Shown here in pieces: positions 40,171 to 50,689 of a DNA stretch of 64,000 nt. Position 1 is the stretch's first letter, and the number at the start of each line of letters is the position of its first letter. A model generated the notes under the pieces. That model was given only the letters and a program-made list of their open reading frames with translations, did not search any database and was not told the DNA's origin. Source of the stretch: Cyanophora paradoxa (taxonomy: Eukaryota > Glaucocystophyceae > Cyanophorales > Cyanophoraceae); NCBI GenBank assembly GCA_004431415.1, contig QPMI01000078.1:1-64000 (forward strand), in the 5' to 3' direction. The position numbers were made by a program, and so were the translations under genes.

Positions 40171-40280
40171 TGTTGCCAGCATAGTTTAGCTGGGGACTGG
40201 TCTCATTGGGGTACAGGTACAGACTAGGGGTACAGGTCTACAGGGACTTGGGATAATAGGAATATATGCCTACTGCAACA
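40171..40280 (+). repeat. Right LTR
   Basis: Second 110-bp copy; tacaggtctac replaces tacagatctac of the left LTR. Near-identity suggests a recent insertion. Confidence 0.75.
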
Positions 40281-40284
40281 CCTA

Positions 40285-42560
40285 TATAGCTATATATAGG
40301 CCCTGACGGCCCATGACTAGCTATAGGCGGGCCAGAACACATGTACATCTGGCATTGGCTTTTTGCATCTATATAAATTAGTTGATCTGCAGACTGCAGG
40401 CCACCTATTTTCACATATCGTGCGGGCCGCCTAATTCATGATCTGCATGCACATCGCAAATATGATCCCTACTCTGGCCTAGCCCTGCCTAGTCCTGCAA
40501 ATATAAACCCTACCCTGGCCCCGGATGCAGCCGCACGCGCTCCAGCCCGACGCCGTCCGCTCGCGCGTGGCTTCAATTAGTCGTTCGTCCCTAGTTGCTA
40601 GGCAACAAAGGGCGAGTCAGAAGCCGGAGGATAACGGGTGAAGCGATGCGGCCCGCACCAGGTCGTTCTGCACCTCGCCGCCCTCGCTGCGCCATGCGCA
40701 TCGCGGTGAGCGAGAGCTTAAATCGAATGGAAAGAGGAAAAGGCCGGCACGCAGGCGGCTATGCACCTCGGCGAGGAGAGGAGGCAGAAGATCAGCTTGC
40801 GATCGCTCCGCGTCCGCTGATGGCGAGAGCGACGCGCTCGCTGCGCTTGGAGAGTCAATCGAAAGAAAAGAAGCGTCCGCGCCGGCGAACGACCGCACCT
40901 CGGCCCGAGCGGCCGAAAGCATGATCTCCGAGGCGCCCGGCAGCCCGCGACCGCGACCGCGAGGGCGAGGGCGAGGGCGAAGAGCTCGCTGCGCTCGGAT
41001 CGAAAGAGAAGAAATATGCGCGACAGCAAACGACCGCACCTGCGCCCGAGCGGCCGCAAGCATGAACTCCGAGGCCGATCCCAGCAGCCACGGGCCACAC
41101 GTCCGGAAAGCGGCACGCGCTGCGCTGCGCACGCCGCCGGCGTTACAACAAGATCAAAGGGCGAGCAGTGGAGACAAGAGCGAGCACCTGGCCTGCGGAA
41201 GAAGGCGCCGGGCGAACTGGGCGGTGGTGTTCTGCTCGCGGGGACCAGTCACGCCCGCTCCCTGGCCCGCCAGCGAAATGAGGGATTGAATCAAAGGAGA
41301 GGAAACGAAAAGCACCTTGCTTCGCCTCCGCAGCCGCCGCCTACGTTCCGTGCGTGCCTGTCAGCGGCAGAACGCGCACTGGCGACAGCCGCGGGAGGAA
41401 TGGACAAAAAAGGCAACAAGGAGGTCGACAGCGATGCGTTCGCGAGCGTTCGCGGCCGCAACCGGGCGCCAGCCACCCTGAAGCAACGCTCTGCGTTTGA
41501 AATCAGGCGGGCGACAGGCGGCGAGAGGCGCCAGAGGATGCAAGAGAGTACCTTCGAGCATCGTTCGCGCTGGAAGCCGACGAAGTTCGCTGCGGCGGCA
41601 GCAAGTCCGTTCGACCTGGTTTGAAAAGCGGAATCAGAGACGCGGGCAGCGCTGCGAGACCCCGGAGGAGCAAACGAACCGAGCCGCTGTGAGAGTGAAG
41701 CGCGTTCGCGCGGCAGCCTACAGTCGAGGCTGCAGCTGCTGGCAGCAAGGCACATGAAGGCGCTTCAAGGCAGCAAGTTTGGGGTACACGACTGTTGGGA
41801 AAAGCCTTATGAGGCCCACAGCGGCAGGGCCGCCGCGGCGGCCCGTGCCGCAGTACAGCTTTTCAAGGCCGCCTGAAGCGATTGCCAACGGCTCGACCTG
41901 GCCCTCGGTCCGGAGCGCCTCCCGCTGCGGCACCTTCGCGCGTGCTCGCAGCACGCAGCGCGAGGCAGCTACAAGCACGTGAGCTTGTAACCATGGGTCC
42001 AGCTCCCCCCGTAGCGTCGTACCTGCGCCGCGCCGATCCACAGCTAGATCGACCGGGCCCGCAACCCCGCGCTGGGTGACTTCGCCGTGCTGGCCGGGTT
42101 CTTTGCGTGGCTTTCAGCTCACTTACATCCGCAGTATCTCTACCAGACAGCCCCGCGGTCGAATTGGAGGGTTGAGGTGCACGCCGGCCGGCGGAGCTCT
42201 CTCGCATGTTTCGGTGCATAGCGCGTCCCTTTAAGATGCTCACGCAGTGCCTCTGACTCTGGACTGGCCGGGCGCTGCGTGAGCGCGCGGACCGACGCAA
42301 CCTCCCGATCGGCGGTCGCCTCGGGTGCGCCTGCCAAGCACAGCATTTGGCCAGCGACGCGCAAGCGCGTAGCTGACGAGGCCCAGATCGCCAGGATGGG
42401 TGAGCCGCCTCGGATCGTCGCTGTTTGGGAGACATTCTTCTACACTGCCTGGGTGAGCCGGCTGGGCCCGTTCGCGTCGCTGACGGGACGCATACGCGTC
42501 GCTGACGGGGCGCGCCGGTAACACAGGATACCGGAAGACGCCGCGTGAAGCCCATGGGCT
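40285..42560. other. Interval without a confident gene
   Basis: GC-rich sequence with mixed ORFs on both strands. The only structure seen is a diverged two-copy repeat of about 165 bp at 40,800-41,080 (cgaccgcacctcggcccgag and cgaccgcacctgcgcccgag). A minus-strand stretch at 41,718-42,041 (YPKLAALKRLHVPCC) is protein-like but unsupported. Confidence 0.35.
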
Positions 42561-42599
42561 GGGGTGCGGCGGTTGGCGACGCCGCTCGCGGGGCGGGGC

Positions 42600-43950
42600 G
42601 GATCCGGAGGCGCGGCAGGCGGCCGCGTGAATTCCAGGAAAGGGCGGAGGCGCTTCCTGCGGCGCTGCAGCTCGCGGAGGCGGGCGGTCGGCCGGAGGCG
42701 CGGCGCGTGGCGGCGCGGCTTGCCGGGCGGGGCAGAGGCGCGGCGGGCGGCCGCGCAGCTCGCCAGGCGGGCCGGGGGCGCGGCGGGCGGCGGCGCGGCT
42801 CGCGAGGCGTGACGGAGGCGCGGCAGGCGGCGGAGGCAGCTCGCCGGGCCGGTGGAGGCGCGGCGGGCGGCCGCGAGGCTCCGCCGGGCGGGGCAGAGGC
42901 GTGGCGGGCGGCCGCGCGGCTCGCCAGGCGGGCCGGGGCGCGGCGGGCGGCGGCGCGGCTCGCGAGGCGTGACGGAGGCGCGGCAGGAGGCGGAGGCAGC
43001 TCGCCGGCCGGGCGGAGGCGCGGCGGGCGGCCGCGAGGCTCCGCTGGGCGGGCGGAGGCGCGGCGGGCGGCCGCAAGGCTCCGCTGGGCGGGCGGAGGCG
43101 CAGCGGGCGGCGGCGGCGGCTCGCGGGGCGGGACGGAGGCGCGGCGGGCGGCGGCGAGGCTCGCCAGGTGGGCCGGGGCGCGGCGGGCGGCGGCGCGGCT
43201 CGCCGGGCGAGAATGTGGCGCGGCGGGCGGCGGCGGGGCTCCGCCGTGCGGCGGAGGCGCGGCGGGCGGCGGAGGCAGCTCGCCGGGCGGGCGAAGGCGT
43301 GGCGGGCTGCGGCGCGGCTCGTGGGTGGGACGGAGGCGCGGCGGGCGGCGGCGGCGGCTCGCGGACCGGGGCAGACGCTCGGCGGGCGGCCGCGCGGCTC
43401 GCCAGGCGGGCCGGGGGCGCGGCGGGCGGCGGCGCGGTTCGCCGGGCGGGGCAGAGGCGCGGCGGGCGGCCGCACGGCTCGCAAGGCGGGCCGGGGCGCG
43501 GCGGGTGGCGTCGGTGGCTCGCCAGGCGGGGCGGAGGCGCGGCTCTCCGGGCGGGGCAGAGGCGCGGCGGGCGGTCGCTAGGCTCTCCGGGCGTGGCGGA
43601 GGCGCGGAGGGCGGTTTGGGCGGCTCACGGAGCGGGGGGAAGGCGCGGCGGGCGGCGGCGCGGTTCGCCGGGCGGGGCAGAGGCGCGGCGGGCGGCCGCA
43701 CGGCTCGCAAGGCGGGCCGGGGCGCGGCGGGTGGCGTCGGTGGCTCGCCAGGCGGGGCGGAGGCGCGGCTCTCCGGGCGGGGCAGAGGCGCGGCGGGCGG
43801 TCGCTAGGCTCTCCGGGCGTGGCGGAGGCGCGGAGGGCGGTTTGGGCGGCTCACGGAGCGGGGGGGAAGGCGCGGCGGGCTGCGGCGCGGCTCGCGGGGC
43901 GGGCCGGAGGCGAGGCGGGTGGCGTCGGCGGCTTGCGAGGCGGAGAACAT
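42600..43950. repeat. GC-rich minisatellite
   Basis: Irregular array of roughly 40-50-bp units built on gcgcggcgggcggccgcg and gctcgccgggcggg. A larger block of about 224 bp (43,446-43,668) is repeated at 43,670-43,890. Long ORFs in all frames are composition artefacts. Confidence 0.75.
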
Positions 43951-44274
43951 CCGGGCGCTCACATGTGCCAGTAACCCAGTATTCTTTTAATGGCAGCTAG
44001 AGACTCATGATGATGATTATGATGATGAGCTAGAGACTCATCATGATGATTATGACTAAGACGCTACTAAATGACTCGCATCCGTCGGGAAGTGAGCTAG
44101 AGAGGCACGCGCGGACTGGACATCGGCTCTCAAAATTGATCTCGGGAGAAACCCTTTCAGGGAGTTCTTCTCCCCTGCAGCTGCGCCCGCGCGACCTGAG
44201 CTTCGAGTCAAATACTCTGCATGTACAGCTGAGAGCACTGGTATCGTCTCCGGACGCTCATAGGTTCCACTTAC

Positions 44275-44440
44275 CGAATCAGTCGAATTTTATCGACTGA
44301 CTCTGCGACAGAATCGGTCGACAAAATCAGTCGATCGACAGAATCAGTCGATCGACTGATTCTGCGACAGAATCGGTCGACCGATTCTGTCGAATTTTAT
44401 CGACTGATTCTGTCGCAGATTCTGTCGAAGGTATTGCAAT
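44275..44440. repeat. Palindromic satellite, second locus
   Basis: The same GATTCTGTCGA/TCGACAGAATC family as at 32,020-32,295. It abuts the end of the F-box/LRR copy through the shared edge ctccaaaagtgcagatata. Confidence 0.75.
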
Positions 44441-44603
44441 ACTCCAAAAGTGCAGATATAACCTTAAGCTTGTGCAGTCGACGTCGGAAAGCCGCATACG
44501 TGCAGCCGCGCCGGAGGCCAAGGGGGATCCGGAGGAGGGGGATCCGGAGGGGAGTATACGTAGGTACAAATCAGAGAAAGGGGGAGGGCGGTACAGGTGC
44601 GGG

Positions 44604-46437
44604 CTAGAGGAGGGTGCGGAGGAAGAGGGGGCGCAGCGCTAGCTCGCCAGCAGCCGCCGCACCGGCCGCGTCCAGCGCCGCCAGGCACTCCTGCACCCCG
44701 CGCGCCCCTCAGCGATCCCACATACTGGATGAAGGGGCAAGGGGTACGGGCGCACGCGGGCGGCGCGGTATCGGAACAGGGCGCGGTCGAGGGTGCCCCG
44801 GGCCGCCCCCCCCTCCCCCTCCCCTCCCCCTCCCCCTCCCCCTCCTCCCCCTCGTGGATCTCGAGGGCGCGGAGGAGGCGCGGGAAGGCCCGCGCGGCCT
44901 CCACCAGCGCGGGGAGCCGCGGGTCCACGAACCTGGCGCCCCAGCCCGGTCCGGCGCTCAGAGGACTCGAGGGGGGGGGGGGGAGGAGGGGGGCGGGGGG
45001 GAGGGGGGGTACCTGGAGCCGCGGAAGCGGTCGGGGAGGCGCAGGACGACGCGGACCCCCTCCGGGAGGCGTTCGAGCTCCCCCGGCAGGCGGTCAAGGT
45101 CTGGCGCGGGGCGGGGCGGGCGAGGCGGGCTTGAGAGGGCTTGGGCGGGTGGGTGGGGAGGGCTGGGGCGGGAGGGGGCGGGCACCGGGGAGGGGCGGGG
45201 CGGGGCGGGGCGGGCGGGCCACTCGAGCTCGGGGCCGCTCAGGTCGACCTCGAGCTCCTCCAGTGTCGCCGCGTGCGCCCGCCTGCGTTGGCGTCGGCGC
45301 CGGCACGGCAGAGGGGGCTGAAAGGCCGGGGGGGGAGGGGGGGAGGGGCGGGGCGGATGGTGGAGCCAGCGCATGGCGGCGGGGGGCAGGCCCCCCGCCG
45401 CGGCCCGGGGGCCCCGGCCCCGCACCCGGATCGAGACCCTGCGGGACGCTCGGTGGGGGTACACCGCGAACCGGCGCCCGAGACGGCGCACCGGTTGACG
45501 CCAGCAAAGGCGGCGAGGGGCCAGGCGGCCTCGTCGGCGGGGAGGAGGCAGTCCTCGAGCAGGAGGGCGGCGGGGCGGGCGGAGGGGAGGGGCGGGGGGC
45601 GGAGGAGGGCGGCGGCGGCGGCGAGGGCGCCGGGCGCTGCGAGGTCGAAGCCGACGAGGTGGAGGCGGCGGCAGGCGACGCCGGCGTCGGCGAAGGCCCG
45701 GAGCGCGGCCTCCCCCTGGCCCCTGCAGCCCCGCCGCCTCGCGAACCGCAGGCCCTCCACCTGCGAGCGATTGAGATGGGTTCACAAAGGGAAGGGCGGG
45801 TGGGCGGGCGGGCGGGCCTCGCGGAGGGCGGGGAAGGCGCGGCGGAGGGCTTTCAGGGTGGAGGGCCCGCCTTCCACGCGGAGGGCCGCCCCCGCCCGCC
45901 CCACGGCCTCCGCCACGGCAGCAGCGGCTGCGCATGCGGGGATGAAGTGAGGCAGAGGGGAGAAGAGTGAGGGGCGGGGGGGCGGACGCGGGGCCGGCGG
46001 GAGGGCGAGGGTCTCGCCGGCGAAGGAGGTGAGGTAGATCTCGCGGAGGCCCTCGCAGGCGGCGCCGCGGGCGTCGGGCAGGCCGCCCAGCGCCTGGGCG
46101 AGCGCGGCGGGCGAGGCGGCGGCGGCGGCGGCCGGCAGCACGAGCTCCAGGCGCTCGAGGGTCGGCGGGAGGCGGCCCAGGGCCTCCCCCAGGGACGAGA
46201 ACTCGGGGCCCGAGGAGAAGAAGACCTCGACGCGCGCCGCCCGCGGCCGGTCGGCGGCGGAGGCCGCGAGGAGCGCCGCGGCGGCCTCGGCGGAGAGCGG
46301 GCCGCGGGCCCCCGGGTCGGCGCAGAGGGCGCGGCCGAGGGCAGCCGCCTCAAGAGCGGCCTCCGGGTCGGTGCGGGCGAGGGCGCGCTCCAGCGCCTGC
46401 GCGAGGGCGGCGTCCCCGCGAGGGCTGCTGCGGCCAT
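44604..46437 (-). pseudogene. F-box/LRR gene copy lacking the F-box exon
   Basis: Near-identical to 48,354-50,160 through the LRR exons: LPPTLERLELVLPAAAAAA, CEGLREIYLTSFAGETLALP, RVEGGPSTLKALRRAFPALR and ACRRLHLVGFDLAAPGALAA, ending RTLL at 44,604. Before the LRR part, about 490 bases holding the F-box are missing, so the translation start region (ccatggcggcc-like) is fused directly to the LRR exon in a different frame. Either a pseudogene or an F-box-less variant using another start. Introns often begin GC (ctccgcgag|gcccgcc). Confidence 0.6.
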
Positions 46438-46707
46438 GGACGCAGTCAACGACGCGCGAAGTAGCTGCTGCTAGCAAGCTAGCTACAGAAGCCTAAATCT
46501 GCCAAAATGAGATCAGATGGTGTTTCGGGCTCATCGTTGTGATGCATTTTCGCAGAGATGCACTTTAACTGAAGCTCAGCCCGAGCTGGTGCTCGCTGTG
46601 CGCGGGGGCTGGCGTGCAGCTCAGGACGCTTGCTGCCCTGACGCAGGGGCGATCCGGGATCCCGACGGGCAAATGCAGATCTGAAGTCGTCTAGATCTGC
46701 AACTGCC

Positions 46708-47603
46708 ATGTCTAAGGTCGCATATTCTTCCGCTGCGACTACCGATGTAGCTGCTAGCGCCTCCGGATGCGCTGATCAGGAGGTACACCGTGGGGTGCGC
46801 CGGACCGCCTCGAGCGCGCCGCGATGCGTCGGGGTTGGGGTCCACCAACGCAAGCGCCTCGGGTACACTGCTCGACGCCCACGCCAACTACCAACAAACG
46901 CGCGCGCCGCCCTGCCGTCTTCAGCCCCAATCATGTCCAGAACAGCCACAAACTTTGTGCGACTCCGCTTGGCTGCGCAACTTGCGGTTGTGATCATACT
47001 CGTCTCCGTGCACAGGATGACTTGGAAAAGTTCGCGAATCGAATCGAACGCAGGCCGCTTCAGAGAAGCGTCTGAAGGTGCGAGGGAACGGCGCTGAAGC
47101 GGCTTTCCTCTTGCGAGACGCGCACGCACGCAGGCAGACCTGGCGGCCTCCGAGAAGCGCCTCAAGGTGCGAGGGAACGGCGCTGAAGCGGCTTTCCTCT
47201 TGCGAGACGCGCACGCACGCAGGCAGACCTGGCGGCCTCCGAGAAGCGCCTCAAGGTGCGAGGGAACGGCGCTAGCGCTGAAGTGGCTTTCCTCTTGCGA
47301 GACGCGCACGCAGGAGGGATTCAAGGCAGACCTGGCCGCATCCGAAAAGCGTGTGAAGGTGCGAGTGAACGCAGCTTTAGGGGCTTTCGTCTAGACATGG
47401 CAAGACGTGCACACAGGAGGGATTCAAAGCAGACCTAGCCGCTCTTGCGAAGCAGCTACTGAACAAGGTCGATGACACGAAAGCCGTGTTCATGGTGCGC
47501 CTGATCTGATGCGTTCATCATTCACTGCTAAGCCCGCTCGCAGAAGGAAGTGGCGCGCTTCGATCGCAAACTGTTCCACGCTCGCGATTGCAAGTCTGAG
47601 TAG
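46708..47603 (+). CDS. Coiled-coil protein encoded by tandemly duplicated exons
   Basis: Exon 1 (46,708-46,782) encodes MSKVAYSSAATTDVAASA to ADQE and ends at a GT donor. Middle exons are uncertain (a DDLEKFANRIE stretch near 47,016-47,048). Then come in-phase exons with GTGCGA donors and GCAG/ACAG acceptors: 47,134-47,166 and 47,223-47,255 (each ADLAASEKRLK), 47,314-47,358 (EGFKADLAASEKRVK), 47,417-47,494 (EGFKADLAALAKQLLNKVDD and on) and 47,544-47,603 (KEVARFDRKLFHARDCKSE, stop). All are multiples of three. The 11-residue repeat suits a hendecad coiled coil. The first repeat (ending 47,077) has lost about 5 bases. Function unknown. Confidence 0.65.
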
Positions 47604-48353
47604 GGTTGTTGGAGGTTGAGTCAACCTGGTTCGCATGCACAATTGTTGAACTTTCGTTTTCTAATCACCCTGCTGGCAGCGCGCTTTTGCAGCACTGATC
47701 GATGGAGCAGCACTTCCTTTGCAGCACTGGCCTGCCCTCTTTGCCGGGCGCCTTGACCGCCCTCCTCTTTGTCCCTCCCCATTCCCGTGAATGGCCACGA
47801 ACCCGCCTAACCAGTAGTCCCTCTTCTCCCCCTGCCGCTACAACATTGCGGGCCTTGGCCCAACTGTGCGCGCCCCCCGCCTAGTCCCCCTCCCCCTCCA
47901 TCTCCCTCTATCTCCCCCTTCATCTTCTGCTTTGGCCTTCGGGTTAGGGTCACTCACTGCACCAGTTTGGGTTAGTTAATGGGCGTAGTATACCAGTTTG
48001 GGTTAGTTAATGGGCGTAGTATAGTTTAGAAAAACACATGTACTACGGTAGGTATACACACAAGAAAAACCAATTCCGAGATCGGTGAACCCTGTTCAAA
48101 GAGATCAGAAACTGAGAGAAATGCAGTACTTGTTAGCTTTAATTATAATGACCACTACATTATGAAATAACAACAGAGGGCTAGAGGAGGTCCTCTCCAC
48201 CCGGCCCCATAGGCTGCGCCAAGTCCTGACTGCGTGTTTATCTTCCCTGGGGGGCCCTTGCACAGTCACAGAGTCACTGAGTCGCACAGCCGTGCCAGAG
48301 AGCGGATGGGGTGGGCAGAAATCAGAGATGGGGGAGGGGGGGACGGGAGCCGG
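47604..48353. other. Intergenic interval
   Basis: No gene seen. Contains a direct repeat of about 34 bases, gggttagttaatgggcgtag, at about 47,969 and 47,999. Pyrimidine-rich sequence lies around 47,880-47,930. Confidence 0.4.
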
Positions 48354-50656
48354 CTAGAGCAGGGTGCGGAGGAAGAGGGCGCGCAGCTCGCAAGCGGTCG
48401 CCGCGCCGGCCGCGGCCGCGTCCAACGCCGCCAGGCACGCCTGCGCCCCGCCCGCGCCGCCCCTCAGCGAAGCCACAGACCGAATGAAGGAGCGGAAGAA
48501 GGGGGGTACGGGCGCACGCGGGCGGCGCGGTATCGGAACAGGGCGCGGTCGAGGGTGCCGCAGGCCGCCCCCCCCTCCCCCCCCTCCCGCTCCCCCTCCC
48601 CCCCCCCCTCGGGGATCGCGAGGGCGCGGAGGAGGCGCGGGGAGGCCCGCGCGGCCTCCACCAGCGCCGGCAGCCGCGCGTCCACGAACCTGGCGCCCCG
48701 CCCCGGCCCGGCGCTCAGGGGACTCGGGGAGGGGGGGGGAGCGGGGGGGGGAATGGGGGGGTACCTGGAGCCGCGGAAGCGGGCGGGGAGGCGCAGGACG
48801 ACGCGGACCCCCTCCGGGAGGCGTTCGAGCTCCCCCGGCAGGCGATCCAGGTCTGGCGCGGGGCGGGGCGGGCGGGGCGGGCTTGAGAGGGCTTGGGCGG
48901 GTGGGTGGGGAGGGCGGGGCAGGGCGGGGGCGGGGACCGGGGAGGGGCGGGGGCGGGGCGGGGCGGGCGGGCCACGTGAGCTCGGGGCCGCTCAGGTCGA
49001 CCTCGAGCTCCCCCAGCGTCCCCGCGTGCGCCCCGCCTGCGTTTGCCTCAGCGGGGGACTACCATGGGGGTTTCGGGGGCGGGGGGGAGGAGGGGCGGAC
49101 GGTGGAGCCAGCGCATGGCGGCGAGGGGCAGGCCCCCCGCCGCGGCCCGGGGGCCCCGGCCCCGCACCCGGATCGAGACCCTGCGGGACGCTCGGCGGGG
49201 GTACACCGCGAACCGGCGCTCGAGACGGCGCACCTGTTGACGCCGGCGAAGGCGGCGAGAGGCCAGGCGGCCTCGTCGGCGGGCAGGAGGCAGTCCTCGA
49301 GAAGGAGGGCGGCGGGGCGGGCGGAGGGGAGGGGCGGGGGGCGGAGGAGGGCGGCGGCGGCGGCGAGGGCGCCGGGCGCTGCGAGGTCGAAGCCGACGAG
49401 GTGGAGGCGGCGGCAGGCGACGCCGGCGTCGGCGAAGGCCCGGAGCGCGGCCTCCCCTGGCCCCTGCAGCCCCGCCGCCTCGCGAACCGCAGGCCCTCCA
49501 CCTGCGAGCGATTGAGATGGGTTCACAAAGGGAAGGGCGGGTGGGCGGGCGGGCGGGCCTCGCGGAGGGCGGGGAAGGCGCGGCGGAGGGCTTTCAGGGT
49601 GGAGGGCCCGCCTTCCACGCGGAGGGCCGCCCCCGCCCGCCCCACGGCCCTCCGCCACGGCAGCAGCGGCTGCGCATGCGGGGATGAAGTGAGGCAGAGG
49701 GGAGAAGAGTGAGGGGCGGGGGGGGCGGACGCGGGGGCCGGCGGGGAGGGCGAGGGTCTCGCCGGCGAAGGAGGTGAGGTAGATCTCGCGGAGGCCCTCG
49801 CAGGCGGCGCCGCGGGCGTCGGGCAGGCCGCCCAGCGCCTGGGCGAGCGCGGCGGGCGAGGCGGCGGCGGCGGCGGCCGGCAGCACGAGCTCCAGGCGCT
49901 CGAGGGTCGGCGGGAGGCGGCCCAGGGCCTCCCCCAGGGACGAGAACTCGGGGCCCGAGGAGAAGAAGACCTCGACGCGCGCCGCCCGCGGCCGGTCGGC
50001 GGCGGAGGCCGCGAGGAGCGCCGCGGCGGCCTCAACGGAGAGCGGGCCGCGGTTCGCGGGGTCGGCGCAGAGGGCGCGGCCGAGGGCAGCCGCCTCAGCT
50101 GCGGCCTCCGGGTCGGAGCGGGCGAGGGCGCGCTCCAGCGCCTGCGCGAGGGCGGCGCGGGGGTCCCCCTTCGGCACGTCCGCCGCCACGCTGCGATCCC
50201 GGATCGATCGAACGTCGGCCTGGAGCTCGAGCTCGAGGGGGCGGGGCGCGCGCACGCGAACTCGAGGGGGGCGGGCCCCTCGAAGAAGGCGCGGCGCCAG
50301 GCGCGGGAGACGGTCCCCGCGCGGCGGCGGTCGTCGGAGAGGAGGAAGGAGAGCGTGTGCGCCAGCAGCTCGCTCGGAAGCGCCTCCGGCCCGCACCCGC
50401 GCTCCGGCTCGTCAAGATCGTGCTCGTCGTCGGAAACGTCTCCGGCGGCCGGCTCGGCGGCGGCGCGATGGACGGTAGTGGGGAGCGGCTGCTCCTCTGT
50501 CGGCTTCGCGGGCTTGGCCTCTGTCGGGTTCGGGATGTCCGCGCCCGGGGGCGCGGCGCCCACGCTAGCACGCGCGCCGGCCCCCGAAGCCGGCTGCGGC
50601 GCGCGGTTCCACGTGAAGGCGCATTGGTACGTCCGCGCGAGGGCCGCTGCCGCCAT
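48354..50656 (-). CDS. F-box/leucine-rich-repeat protein
   Basis: Start MAAAALARTYQCAFTWNRAP at 50,656. A disordered Pro/Asp/Glu-rich stretch precedes the F-box at about residues 90-130 (ALPSELLAHTLSFLLSDDRR, AGTVSRAWRRAFFEG), which in this family binds SKP1 in an SCF ubiquitin ligase. A one-base shift near 50,270 leads to RSIRDRSVAADVPKGDPRAA and Ala-rich LRR-like exons (LPPTLERLELVLP, LREIYLTSFAGETLALP, RLHLVGFDLAAPGALAAAAA), with a stop at 48,354. Several introns start with GC. A one-base C-run difference from the 44.6-kb copy disrupts one exon. The LRRs would recruit a substrate, which is unknown. Confidence 0.65.
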
Positions 50657-50689
50657 GGACGCAGCGATCGGGCGGCCCGCCGCCTCGCG

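Larger units (their letters stand above)
35103..40280. mobile_element. 5.2-kb LTR retrotransposon-like element
   Basis: Two 110-bp direct repeats (35,103-35,212 and 40,171-40,280) differ at one base. Each begins TGTTGC and ends GCAACA. The element is flanked by CCTA on both sides (35,099-35,102 and 40,281-40,284), a 4-bp target duplication. A purine-rich aaggcgaggga abuts the right LTR, as a polypurine tract would for plus orientation. No reverse transcriptase, integrase or protease is visible; the two ORFs are on the minus strand. Probably non-autonomous. Confidence 0.75.

Noticed and set aside
35103-40280. Reverse transcriptase or integrase in the LTR element
   Set aside because: Both strands were read for the usual motifs (YxDD, DDE, H2C2); none were seen.
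41863-44000. Long ORFs on both strands over the GC minisatellite
   Set aside because: Same reason: low-complexity Arg/Ala/Pro/Gly sequence in several frames, with no ordered segment.
47940-47960. Telomere-like ggttaggg
   Set aside because: A single copy only; no array.
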